A DNA stretch of 58,718 bases, taken from positions 1,229,871 through 1,288,588 of the forward strand of contig NW_019091373.1 of the NCBI RefSeq assembly GCF_001949145.1, written 5' to 3'. The number at the start of each line of letters is the position of its first letter. Within the stretch, counting starts at the first letter, position 1. A program made the translations under genes and the position numbers. Positions 47,370 through 57,665 of this stretch are shown piece by piece. A model generated the notes under the pieces. It was not told where the DNA came from, searched no databases, and worked only from the letters and a program-made list of their open reading frames with translations. This stretch comes from Acanthaster planci. Its lineage: Eukaryota; Echinodermata; Asteroidea; Valvatida; Acanthasteridae.

Positions 47370-47411
47370 ATAGATGAACGTGGCCCACCTGAGGATCACT
47401 GCCCAACTCAG
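47370..47411 (+). CDS. Gene B mini-exon 4a (42 nt)
   Basis: Acceptor CCGTTTGTTGCAG, donor ACTCAG|GTTAGT, phase 0 both sides, 14 codons reading IDERGPPEDHCPTQ. First of three related in-frame cassettes. As 42 nt is a multiple of three, inclusion or skipping keeps the frame and alters only the length of the acidic, proline-rich linker between the two finger regions. Confidence 0.8.
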
Positions 47412-47522
47412 GTTAGTTATTAGTGCCATAAGTTAAGCCTTTACAAGTATATTACAATTTGATTGGAAGTAGAAGTAAAAGTTGAAGATTTTGTGCTCAG
47501 AGATATTCTTTTCTTGCTGCAG

Positions 47523-47564
47523 ATGCATGTAGATGAACAAGACCCACCTGAGGATCCAGCCCAG
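47523..47564 (+). CDS. Gene B mini-exon 4b (42 nt)
   Basis: Acceptor TTTTCTTGCTGCAG, donor GCCCAG|GTTAGT, phase 0, 14 codons reading MHVDEQDPPEDPAQ. It differs from the third cassette at two residues. The 111-base intron between 4a and 4b is short compared with the others in this gene. Confidence 0.8.
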
Positions 47565-48365
47565 GTTAGTTATTTGTGCTCTCAATTAAACCTTTAAAAG
47601 TATATTCGTTAGAATTTGGAAGTATAATTTAAAGTTGAAGAGTTAAAACCATGTAGTGTCATTTGATTCAGTTTGGGAGTTATTCAGTAAGTAATCTCAC
47701 ACGTACTTTCTGTGGACTTTAAATTTTGATTCAAAATATGTAAATATGTTTGAAATCCTGAAACTGTGGTTCCTGGGAAATAACATAAGAGAAGAGAAAG
47801 GGCCAGCAAAGATCAAGTGTCAGGCATTAGTCTTTTTATTTGTATAGGGCCTCAGCACTGTTGCCAGCACCTTGTCCCTTTCATGTGCATGGACATAGGT
47901 ATACATGTATATGGGCATTATTCACTAGGAGTTTGAGCACATGCCAGCAATGACATTTTTATAAAGTCTTTCAACAATGCTTAGCATAAGTGATCTCCTT
48001 GTGAAACAAACTGGATACCTCATTGCTAGTTGAACCACACATTCATCAGCAAAGAGACCGGTAGGCTGGTTGAGGTTTTACTTTGCTTGTGCATGTGCAA
48101 AGACAACAATTGCTCGCGTAGTGCATCCTACACCAAGTATGCAAAACCCTTCGCAAGTAGGGATATTTCCTGACTTAGTAAGGGTCCATTTCTGTCTAGG
48201 CATGTCATACATGTGTATCTTGTTCCTGTACAGAGTGGATAGCCTTACATCTGCCTTTTGAATGTGTGATTGCAGAAATTGGGCCTTCCATTCTTCAACA
48301 GGCCTGAGAATTTTATGCTGGTGTTGTAAAATGTACATGGAGATATTTTTTTTTTCTTGCTGCAG

Positions 48366-48407
48366 ATGCATGCAGATGAACATGACCCACCTGAGGATCC
48401 AGCCCAG
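48366..48407 (+). CDS. Gene B mini-exon 4c (42 nt)
   Basis: Acceptor TTTTCTTGCTGCAG, donor GCCCAG|GTTAGT, phase 0, 14 codons reading MHADEHDPPEDPAQ. The splice sites are identical to those of 4b and the flanking intron is duplicated with it, so it is the youngest copy. Confidence 0.8.
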
Positions 48408-49429
48408 GTTAGTTATTAGTGCTGTCAGTTAAACCTTTAAAAGTATATTCATTAGAATTTGGAAGTATAATTTAAAGTTGAAGATTTAAAACCTTGTAGT
48501 GTCATTTGATTCAGTTTATGAGTTATTCAGTAAGCAATCTCACACACACCTTCTGTGGACTTTAAATTTTGATTCAAAATATGTAAATATGTTTGAAATC
48601 CTGAAACTGTGGTTCCTAGGAAATAACATAAGAGAAGAGAAAGGGCCAGCAAGGATCAAGTGTCAGGTATTTGTTTTTTATTTGTATATCTCTGGACTGT
48701 TGTCAGCAAGCAGTTAGTGTTTTTCTTTACTCTAAAAATAAAAAAGGGTGTATTGTTAATTTTACATCCTGTCTTGGGAGGCCCCAGGAGGATTTTGAAT
48801 TGGGCTGTATCTTGAAATTTGAACTATTTGTTCAGGTGTTAAGCTGCTAAGGCGGGTTTCATGCCACCTCTCCACCTTTTGTACCTTCCTTTATTGACAA
48901 TCAAATCCCTGCACAGATCTGGCTTCTTCTGTATAGAATTCTTGAGAGGGAGGGTTAAAGAACTTGACACCTTTTCTACTAGCACTTGTCCATTCTTGCT
49001 TGAATTATGAGTGCCCTTGAAAGCTGCACATACTGCAAACCTTGGGAAACCTCCATGTTGTTGAAGGCGAATGGTTTTTGCTGAGAGTATAACCACATGC
49101 CAGCAATGACATTTTTTAGAGTCGTCCAACAATGCTTGGCACAAGTGATCTTGTGAAAGAAACCAACTCTGGATACCTCATTGCCAGTTGCATCAGAGCT
49201 GCACAAATGAGTTAAGGTACATATACATGTTGGATCCCAATCCCTCCACCAGAATGTGCAGAGGGTACCAGTCTAATCTCTTCCATCATTCAAGAACTCT
49301 TTACAATGTACATGTATGGTCCATGGAGTGGTACTGCTAGAATGACTTCCGCTTGCCAAAGGCCTATCTGGAATTTTTTCCATGAAGATCAGTGACTTAG
49401 ACTTTCTGATCATGTGTTGTTTGTTGCAG

Positions 49430-49498
49430 GAGGAAGGGAAGGGAAGCAATGAACCCATCATCAGCTGCCTGTACAAGATGTTTGGATGTGATTTTCAG
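49430..49498 (+). CDS. Gene B exon after the linker: first half of a TRAF-type finger
   Basis: A 69-nt exon with acceptor GTGTTGTTTGTTGCAG and donor TTTCAG|GTCAGT, phase 0 both sides. The 23 codons end with ISCLYKMFGCDFQ. C-x6-C with an aromatic before the second cysteine is the first half of a TRAF-type finger and parallels ISCMYHSKGC in gene A finger 2. The exon that should supply H and C eleven residues later was not identified. The next phase-0 exon-like segment (51382) has no histidine at that position, and the exon could also lie beyond the window. Confidence 0.75.
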
Positions 49499-51381
49499 GT
49501 CAGTTTACAGCATGGTATCAGAATTACAGCCAAGTTTCCCTGTTCCAGATTGCAAAAATGATTCAGTCTGAATGCAGCTGAGATAATCCTCAAACTCCTG
49601 TGAAAACGATGTGAACAGTATTCCACCTTGTGTGCAGGAGACAGAACAAACTTATTTTCATGATTTCAACTTTTAATTCGGACTTGCGGGATTGATAAAA
49701 GTAATAACACTTTTCCTTGTTCTGGATCAGTTTTAACCAGTCCATTATGCAATATGCAGTATCTGATGTGCATGTATCGTTGCGTTTGCCATGGACGTGT
49801 ATGTATGTGCATGCATTTGCATGCACAATCCGAAACATGGACAAATATATGTCAATTTCGGCAAATTTATAAAAAGGACACTCAAAAAATAATTTCTTAG
49901 TGCAAGAGTTTATATGATTGTTGATTCACACGTAGTGAGGATTGTCCCTGTTAATTTCTTTGCTGATTTTTTGGCTCCTGGGATTGATTTAAGTTTGATA
50001 AACTGCCTGAACATGTCGAAGTGAAAGAGTCGGAAATCTGTCCAATATTCCTTTATAAGAATTTTTCTGGACATTTTTTGAATAAATTTTCTGAATATGA
50101 AAATGTGTATGATTTGTAAAAATTTGTAAAAAAAATTCCATTCCACCTTACAAAACTGAACTCATCTGAAAATGTGTCAGACAACAATAAGTACAAACAA
50201 GGCAGGCCTAACTTTTCTTTTCAAGCGATCCGGAGCTGGGAAAAACCCGGAGTTCGGAGAACATCTGTATTATTAACAAGTGATATGATCAAAAGCTGTG
50301 TCTTTTTATTGTTGTTGAAAATACAACAGCGTCTTAGATTCCTGTTTACCCACCAATTGGTTTGGAATAGACTCTGTACCAAAACATTTTACATACATGC
50401 ATGGAATTTCTTTGGATATGTCTGTTGAGGTATGCACTAGAAGTACTTTATTATGTGGCCTGTTTCCCTTTGTGTGTAAAGGAAAACTTCACCACAAATT
50501 GCCAATTGATCAAAAGTCCTGAATGTTTGACTAGGTGGCACCATTTTCCCTGATTAGTTCTTTGGTATGTACATACATAAATAGAGGTGGGACACCCGTT
50601 TGCTGAATTCATCCAACAATGTTCAACTTATCCACTTGAGTGCTTTTGATGGAGCTGTATTCTAATTCTAATAAGGAGAGGTTTGAAATATTTCATAAAA
50701 TGATTGATATTGAATTCTGGCTGGTCTTTCTCAGACTACAGAGTACTGGTAATTGTTAACCTTTTCAACAAAAGGTTCCTGTCACGAGACCCAATCAATA
50801 AAGCCCTGACAAAATATGGACAAGGCCTAAAATTTCTTAAATCTTTTCCGTCATCAAATTTTTGAACAGCACTGACAGGAAAGCATTGATGGATTTGTAT
50901 TTGGTGGTAACCCAGTGTTATATCCAGAGCTGAATTGCTTAGGGGAGTGCAAATATTTGTAGGTCATGCTGTCAACTACTCTCATAGTGGGATGTTTTGT
51001 GCTTAAGTTACAATCACATGGAGGGCTGGATAAAGGCACCTACTGTGGCGCAACTGTCATTCTGTTTGTTGACAGAAACGTACATAATAGGCCTCTCCTG
51101 TGGTGTAGTAGGACTGAAAAGAGGATACTTCAGGGTAAATGTATCACATCATTCAAGCAGTTTGGGTTAGAATTGTAATCCTGTAATAATAAAAAATTAA
51201 TAGCTTGCCCTTGTAGGTTTCCATCAAACAAGATTTTAATGGATAATGTATTGATTTCAGTCAAGGCCTTGTAAAGAGCAGTTTTTACATGGCAATGGAT
51301 GTGAAAACAGCTCTGCTCTTATGGAAGCTGCTACTAAGTACATGTAGCACTCCTGTTTATTTTTGGTGTGTCCTTTGCCAG

Positions 51382-51467
51382 CAGAACCTCATAGACAAAT
51401 CAAAAGAACAAAAGGTCACACCTGTGTTTGGATACAACTTCAGGCCCACCCACAGTATTGAGTACAA
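51382..51467 (+). CDS. Candidate exon, unknown protein (phase 0 to 2)
   Basis: Acceptor TTTTTGGTGTGTCCTTTGCCAG is strong and the donor TACAA|GTAAGG is good. The 86 nt read 28 codons, with PVFGYNFRPTHSIEY near the end. It enters in phase 0, so it could follow the gene B exon ending at 49498. However, it lacks the His/Cys needed to close that finger, so the assignment to gene B is doubtful. It leaves in phase 2, which matches the candidate at 57541. Confidence 0.4.
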
Positions 51468-51876
51468 GTAAGGAATTTTGACAAAAGTTCATCACTGGTT
51501 CTTTCTGGCACCCAGTAACCCACACTTCTCACCATACTAGCCCTGTAGGTAGTCCTCCCCCCCAAAAAATGAAATACATGAGGGAAGTGGGAATCTGACT
51601 GAAATATCTTTAAAGATGGAGATTACATAGGTATGCAAGAAATACTCAGATACATGTATCTGTGAGTAAACTTGGAATTATCAGTTTGAGGACCTTTCTG
51701 GCATAATTTCGCAATGGAACTTGTTTCAGTTCCATAATCAAAAGTATTTATGCAGAACATGCATCTCCTCTTTTTTTTTGTTGTGTTGCGAAGTTTGATT
51801 CCTGCTCTATCACCTTGTATTTTCATAATTATTTGTTGGACATGGAGAAGGACTTCACCAGAACACTGACACTTAC

Positions 51877-52003
51877 CATCATCACTACCGTCCTCAGCAC
51901 ACTTATCATGCACTTGAACACATGTTGTCTCAGGGTTTCTGACATTGAGAGAGAGCTGAGAAGCAGGACCATGTGGTTTGGGGCTGTCTACGGTAGGGAA
52001 CAT
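51877..52003 (-). CDS. Candidate first coding exon, unknown minus-strand gene
   Basis: Minus-strand ATG at 52003 (purine at -3) opens 42 codons ending at a consensus donor GATGATG|GTAAGT. The peptide has a Pro/Ser/Asn-rich start, two cysteines (TTCVQVHDKC) and an acidic end (AEDGSDD). A possible acceptor CTACCGTAG lies inside the frame, so it may instead be an internal exon starting near 51989. No family recognised and no partner exon found. Confidence 0.35.
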
Positions 52004-52896
52004 TTCCAACTTTGAATGAGCATTTTGTGCATAATTTGTGCTGAAAGGTGTAGTTTTTTTTGGTCAATGTGAATTTGATAAATCTCGGGAAAAATGTAAT
52101 GCATGCTTGTTGTCCGTACAGAAAAGCACGAAATACGACTACTAATTTAAAATAGGGTCGCTTGTGCTTGCGGGAATGCTTTGGAGATGCACAGTACAAT
52201 CCTTTTCTACCTCTACCTCAGTTAGCCCATGTTTTCAATCGTACTATTGTCAGACAAAGTTTTTTTTTTCTTGTTTGTATGATTTAGAAATTAACACACT
52301 CAAAGGTGAAACTGGTGTCATCTCACGTGTATAACAGAAAAAGCTTTAGTGTTGCAGCTGCTCTCAGCCCTTTGTTAGTTTGCCTAAACAAAAAACTTTG
52401 TGTTGTCTTGTCAGTCATTAAGCCTTTTGTCAAAAAAAGCACATGTTAACTTTGTGGAGTTGTTAGATGGTACTGCATATCAATACTTGTGTAAAGCCTA
52501 AAACTGTCTAATAAAGTCTCTGCCTCTCTGCTCATAGACTTTTGTAAATGCTGACAGATAACCTTGAATGGGAGGGGGGTTAATGGGTTTTTGTGGGTTA
52601 CCTGAATACCACTAAATGCTCTTTCACAAACCTTGTTGCCAAAAGGGAAGATGACTGAATGAGGGGTGTCAACTGTGAAATTGAAAATGGCCCAATAAAG
52701 GCAAATGCATGGTTGCTCCACTGTACTGTCAATCTTTTGATTTAAGGTTTGTAAGCATACCTTAGTGCAATTTGTACAGGGACAACCACAGTTTATTCCA
52801 CATGCCAGCAAAGGACTCTGAGGCAGTCTCTCTAGGTTTCAGGTGTGCTTGGTCGTTTATTCTAAGTGCACTTTATCTTGGTCAACTGGTCTGGGT

Positions 52897-53226
52897 GCCC
52901 GGCAGAAGGGTGTAGCCTGCAGAAGGGTGTAAGCACACTAACGCCCTATCTCCGGGAAGCATGATCACAGCAGAAAAAATTTTCCTGGCAAAAAGGCGTA
53001 AGAAATACACTCTCTCTATTTAGTAAAAACAGATAAAATTTACTACAAAATCAACCTAGGCTGTACAAAATGCAACCTTTAAACAGTTTATTAGGGGACT
53101 TGGGCTTTTTTTTTTTTACTTTTTGCCAGGAAATCTTCATATTTCATTAAAATACAACAGTTGCATACTTCCGTCCTCTTGCCGCGAAAAGTTTTTTTGC
53201 AGCGCTTATGCCCTTCTGCCAGGCAC
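52897..53226. mobile_element. MITE-like element with AGAAGGG-type inverted ends
   Basis: GCCCGGCAGAAGGGTGTA (52897-52914, with a second CAGAAGGGTGTAAGC directly after) is complementary to CTTATGCCCTTCTGCCAGGC (53205-53224), about 330 bases apart. The element is non-coding apart from chance frames. A separate 11-bp-arm GC hairpin follows at 53241-53290. Confidence 0.5.
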
Positions 53227-53240
53227 ACGACGAACTCATA

Positions 53241-53290
53241 AATCCGACGCCTCCTAAGCCCAAAAATTCGGACTTTTGAGGCGTCGGACT
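53241..53290. repeat. GC-rich hairpin
   Basis: TCCGACGCCTC (53243-53253) pairs with GAGGCGTCGGA (53278-53288), with a 24-base loop that itself contains TTCGGAC. Confidence 0.8.
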
Positions 53291-54856
53291 TAACGGTATG
53301 CACCCCTTTATTTCCTGCCACACTCCAACACACAACCGTCTCCATGGGAAACCCTTAATACCTCTTCGCCCAAAGGCAACCAATTCCCCTGGCTGAAAAG
53401 TGAGGGGTTCCACAGCTACAGCTCTGCTGTAGGTCCATGCCTCTACCAGCCAACCTCACACTGTCACCGTGCCAGTTGTTGTTCCCACTAAAAACCTCAT
53501 TCAACATTTTGTGCTACCCAAGTCTACAGTATTCGGATAACACTTACAATTCTTTTAAAACTCCTAGTATTTGCACGTGTATGTTATGTGCAACATGAAG
53601 TTTTAACAACTTTTGGGACTGCAAATGTATTTTAATATGGCCGCATTTCTTATGTATTATTGTGAGTACCATACCATTGAGAATGAAAGTGTTAGGTTCC
53701 AGTCATACCTTGTTTTTATGTTTTATTGGTTCGCAAGACGAACAAACTTTGTGAACAGAAAGTGAAATTAAATGGAGAAAAATTATACGAAAAGGAAAAG
53801 GAAATAGTTAATGAAAACATTTTCTCTTGATAATTAGTGCTTTCAGATTAAAAAATCCATTGAGAGTATAAATAATAAAAACAAATGTTATTGGTCAACA
53901 AGTGTAAAGTATCACTGTTTAAATTGAAAAAAGCGACATTTTTAGCACAGTTCTTTATTCAGTGTCATGTTGATCTTTCAAAATAGTCATAAACCAGTAA
54001 AGGTGGTCCAGTCATGACAAAACTGACTTGTCTGGAGCCTGTGTCTGCTGGCCAATTCCAATACTAGTCTACATGCATGAGTGGCAATGATTACCTTTGT
54101 GTTAGGAGAGGATGACATGGAATAGAGTATAATGTATGCATATGACTCCCTAAAACCTCTCCGGCAAACTGCCTTTCATAATTCACTCTACTTATTAGTA
54201 TCAACTGTAATGGGTCACAACCTCGTCACTTGGTCTACCATTTCTTCCTATTGAGAAGGGAGTTAATGAAATTTCACTTGGTATGCATGTAGGGGGTTTA
54301 TGGCCCACTTGATATGAAATTATGGCCAATGTGTCAACATTTGCACAAGTTTTGTAAACAGGAACTGTCGAGGATAAATCCACCTTTTAAACAAGTGGTG
54401 AAGGGCCCCTGACTGCTGCCTCAATTGGGCAATGTTAGGGATTTGACCCAAAATAATCTGTTAGTGAATGTACAATTTTCATGATGTCAATCAGTGTAAA
54501 TAGACTCAACCCACATGAACTTTGTGCCCCCCCCACTATTGAAACCATTCCCTCGCTGTTGCTGTCACATGTCGAATGTTTGGGAAGATGACCATCTGTT
54601 GAGCTTGAACATCGTCAGTAGGCTGTATACAGCCTTTTATAGCAAATATAAGCGGTGAGGCCATTTAGTTGTGGCAATTGTAAGGTCACAGTGAGAAAAA
54701 CGGTGTACAAAGTACAAAAATGCCAGTGACTCTTGAGTAGTGAATGACTCTCAAGACAGTACTGGTGATACTTGGCTGTATTTAAAAAGTTGGCTGGGTA
54801 TTTTTTTCAGTAAGAACTACTATGCCAATAACCTTCAACCCTTAACTTTCTTACAG

Positions 54857-55015
54857 TTTTGGCACACTGTCAACCCTTTTGCAACCCCGTCTACATTGTA
54901 CCGTTCATTCAGAGTAATGTTAAACACCCTACCATCAGAGCCAGATATAAACAAAATTCTCTGGCATGTCAGGGAGCAGATGAGATATCACCTTAAACTT
55001 TGGTTAGCACCTTAG
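54857..55015 (+). CDS. Candidate terminal exon of an unrecognised plus-strand gene
   Basis: The acceptor CTTAACTTTCTTACAG precedes a phase-0 frame of 52 codons ending in TAG at 55013-55015. A polyadenylation signal AATAAA lies at 55021-55026, five bases after the stop. The peptide is strongly protein-like: FWHTVNPFATP near the start, then INKILWHVREQMRYHLKLW, with a likely amphipathic helix. I do not recognise the family. Phase 0 would allow it to end a transcript of gene B after the exon at 49498, but the open zinc finger there would then stay incomplete. Confidence 0.45.
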   Translation, partial: FWHTVNPFATPSTLYRSFRVMLNTLPSEPDINKILWHVREQMRYHLKLWLAP

Positions 55016-55184
55016 GGACAAATAAAATCAGGACCTACAATTTTCTTGTACACATGTATGTAGTATGCTAGTTTGCATTTTTTTGTCAACTATAAGTTTG
55101 GCTCTATATGTAGGACCTAAAGGAAAAAATGCACAACTAAGGGGCGCACACACACATACTGAATGAATTGGAAGGGAGATTGCG

Positions 55185-55254
55185 TAGTGGAGAATTTTCT
55201 ATACATTTAGTGGAGAATCTTCTATACATGTAGTGGAGAATCTTCCATACATTT
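55185..55254. repeat. 23-bp tandem repeat, three copies
   Basis: TAGTGGAGAAT(T/C)TTC(T/C)ATACAT(T/G) repeated three times head to tail with only a few substitutions. Confidence 0.9.
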
Positions 55255-55394
55255 AAATTGATCATATTATGATATACATACTAAGATGGAAAGCTTGCGG
55301 TAAACACCATGCAATATCTCTTTTTGAGTCTGTGTGGTTCTGATAAGAACCGGAGAGGCTCAACGTTTTGGCCAGTCTCCTGACGACGGACAGA

Positions 55395-55415
55395 NNNNNN
55401 NNNNNNNNNNNNNNN
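55395..55415. other. Assembly gap (21 N)
   Basis: A run of N preceded by GAGGCTCAACGTTTTGGCC...CTCCTGACGACGG. The AACGTTTTGGCC..CTGACGA stretch resembles the conserved segment after the ORF of some Penelope-like or other retroelements, which may explain the gap. Too little is present to call an element. Confidence 0.85.
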
Positions 55416-55619
55416 ATGATATACATACATATACATACAGCTACATTGAAAACATTTGTTGTTTATGTGGGAGAGTGCATGTACAGTAATTTAGTAGGCT
55501 CCAAGGCTAAGACCTGCAATTGGCCATGGATTTTCCCACCTTGCCTTCCAGGTGCATTAAAGTCACAAGTGCAATGATCGTAGTGTCAACACACTCTGCT
55601 ATTTGATTGGGATTTTTCT

Positions 55620-55745
55620 TGATGCTCTAAATACAAGATCAGCACTCCAGATAACTTTCTGCGTTAGATTAAGTCCGAGTGTAGAATGCTGGGTCTGGAC
55701 ACACTTGCAGTGCAGTGGAACTGTCCTTGCAGAAGCTGTGAACAA
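55620..55745 (-). CDS. Candidate minus-strand exon (integrin-alpha-like stalk?)
   Basis: After AACTTTGTTCACAG (minus strand) the frame reads TVPLHCKCVQTQ, then LNLTQKVIWSADLVFRAS, ending at a stop soon after. A C-x-C followed by an alternating hydrophobic stretch with VIW-x-A-x-L recalls the last calf-domain strands of integrin alpha chains (C...C...v.V.sr.W..TL). One loop of similarity, no clear donor and an opposing open plus-strand frame keep this weak. Confidence 0.25.
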
Positions 55746-56029
55746 AGTTGAAATCAAACTAATTGAGGATGGCTTATTTTTTGTCAGTAGAGCCTGATTG
55801 GCACGTACTGCATTGGGATGCACATACATGTACATGTACCGGTACCTATGTTTTCACCCCCCCCAAAAAAAACCCCCAAATGTATGGGAGGAGGATATGC
55901 TGGCCATATGCATTTTGTTTTCTTTCATTTTATTTGTTTTGTTTGCTTCTATTTCAAAAGGGCCAACATGTTAGAAATGATGCTCCACTTTTGATGGGGG
56001 GGAGGGGATTCGTTTATGCATAAAAAAGG

Positions 56030-56214
56030 ACTCTCCCCCACTCAAAATCTGGTGATGCCACTGTTACTTCTGGATGGATTAAAACGGTGTCTGTGTGGGA
56101 ATCATCACTGCCCCCCACTGCACTTGGTCCATCATAATTGTATTCAAATTTCTTCACCACATCAACATATGTAGTTCCCTCTGCGAATGGTGTCCAATTT
56201 ACGTACACTGTGTT
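56030..56214 (-). CDS. Candidate minus-strand exon, extracellular-type protein
   Basis: The acceptor ATGTTATTGATTATAG (minus strand) precedes a phase-0 frame with NTVYVNWTPF, KKFEYNYDGPSAVGGSDD and TVLIHPEVTVASPDFEW, clearly protein-like in composition. A tyrosine block followed by GPSAV also occurs in integrin alpha calf regions, which would agree with the weak hint at 55620-55745 on the same strand. No consensus donor was seen, and the frame runs to a stop at 56014. Could be a decayed copy. Confidence 0.35.
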
Positions 56215-57540
56215 CTATAATCAATAACATGCTGTAGAAATTTTGAGGGCAGATGGATCATGGAGAAAGGCTGGTGTAGCATTGTACAATTGCTGCCTGA
56301 AAGGTAAAAAGAAAATCTTACCCACTGCTTCATGACTAAGTCCCATCAGTTGCAACTGGAAAAACCCAGGCGGTTCATTAGTTCACATGCTACAACTCAT
56401 TAGATCACTTCATCAGCCAACATGATTGAAGTTTTTGAAAAAAATCTTGATTCAGTGACAGCATAGCATTGAGTTCATCTGAACTTTTAATTTGCTATTT
56501 GAAATGACTTGTTTCATATTGTTGTTGACTCTCTTTAAGTTACTACAAATTCGGCTGACAAATTTCGAGTTGTAACTAACACAGGTTTTGGGTCCCAAAG
56601 AAAATGTACCTACTCATTACAAAGATATTGCACTGCATTGAAATCCTATTACAATAAAAATTTTAGCAGCCGTTTATAATGACAACTTTTAAAATTCTGG
56701 ATCACAGCTTTTTATCCAGACCTTTAGTACTTAAAGGCAAAGTTTATCCTCAATAGGTGTCTCTCCGTCTCAGATCAGCTATTTCATTTTTGCCGACAGA
56801 ATTTATCGTGAAGTTCTTTATTGTTGGATTATGCATGGTTGCTGATCTTCCAGTGCTGTTGGCAACTGTGACCAGTCATCAAACCTGCATATACCAGTTG
56901 ACTCTCATTGTTATGAGCTGGGGTGAATTTTTTCTTTTGAAGAAATGATTGAAGAGAGGATCAATGTTGTACCAGCAGTGACGTGTTCATTCATCCATAC
57001 CACATGCACGTTGCCAGAGGGAAATCGTGTAAGGTTAGCCATGAATTTTTTGCAGTGATCTCTTTCAAGTTCTTAACTTGAAAAAACAAGGCCATTTACC
57101 CCCAAACCCCATAAATTATTGAATCTCCTTCCCTGTACAGAAGGTGAAAAATAAAGACTAAAAATGAAACAATCTCCTAACCTTAAACCAAAGACAGTCT
57201 AAAATGGGTAAACTCATTCCAATTGATAGTATTAAAGGGTTGCGTAATTAAACCTCTCTGCGATTATTTCTTTGAAATATTAATTGATCCCATCTTGTAA
57301 CAATGAGAGTTGACAGCATTGTCACTGCTGTAAGTAGCTTTGAAGGCAATGAAATTCCTACTTCTGACAATTACCCTAAGCGATTTTCATCTTCATATTT
57401 AATATACCCTCTTATGGCATTGTCTGGGTTTGTACTCATGCATGTTTCTGCCCTTCAAGTTAAAACAGTCGTGTCATTGTAGCCAGAAACTACAACTACT
57501 GGAGCCACTTTGCTTTACCCTAAAGTTCTCTCTTCACCAG

Positions 57541-57665
57541 AAGCTTGGCCATTATTAAGCTCATCCAAAAAAACAGCATCTCTGTCATGCACTTTATGGT
57601 AAAGGGCATTTCTGGTTCAGGTCAAACACAAGAATCCTTAGACTTGAATATTGCCTCACTGAAAG
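57541..57665 (+). CDS. Candidate exon, unknown protein (phase 2 to 1)
   Basis: Acceptor AAAGTTCTCTCTTCACCAG and donor CTGAAAG|GTAAGA bound 125 nt that stay open in one frame: IIKLIQKNSISVMHFMVKG, then SGSGQTQESLDLNIASLK. Entry in phase 2 fits the exit of the candidate at 51382-51467 (AA+A, lysine). The donor reads as an acceptor on the other strand, but minus-strand frames contain early stops. Family unknown. Confidence 0.4.

Larger units (their letters stand above)
47036..49200 (+). repeat. Local tandem duplication of mini-exons with flanking intron
   Basis: The segment before the first mini-exon (from 47038, TCATCAGCAAAGAGGCCAGT) recurs from 48042 before the third. Intron sequence after the second mini-exon (47565-47850) recurs after the third (48408-48692), shared words including TTTGATTCAAAATATGTAAA. 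Sequence at 47939-48040 (CACATGCCAGCAATGACATT) recurs at about 49093-49195. Intron after the first mini-exon also starts like that after the other two. Repeat offsets are about 843, 1004 and 1152 bases. This implies at least two successive unequal duplications that copied a splice-competent 42-nt exon. Confidence 0.85.

Noticed and set aside
51623-51872. Minus-strand frame continuing past the donor at 51876
   Set aside because: After the GATGATG|GTAAGT donor the reading becomes low-complexity and AT-driven, so only the part before the donor is kept as a candidate exon.
52446-52811. Minus-strand frame with CGINCGCPCTNCTK and a possible GTATGC donor
   Set aside because: The cysteine-rich start is suggestive, but the segment is only about 19 codons with a weak acceptor. 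The remainder of the frame has no motif.
53091-53413. Minus-strand frames of 84-88 codons
   Set aside because: They span the MITE-like element and the GC hairpin; two overlapping frames are open in the same place, typical of repeat sequence.
44000-54770. Short inverted similarity between ~44.02 kb (GTACTGTCTTGAGAGTCA) and ~54.75 kb (TGACTCTCAAGACAGTAC)
   Set aside because: Only 18 bases; probably two copies of a minor dispersed repeat, with no further alignment of the flanks.
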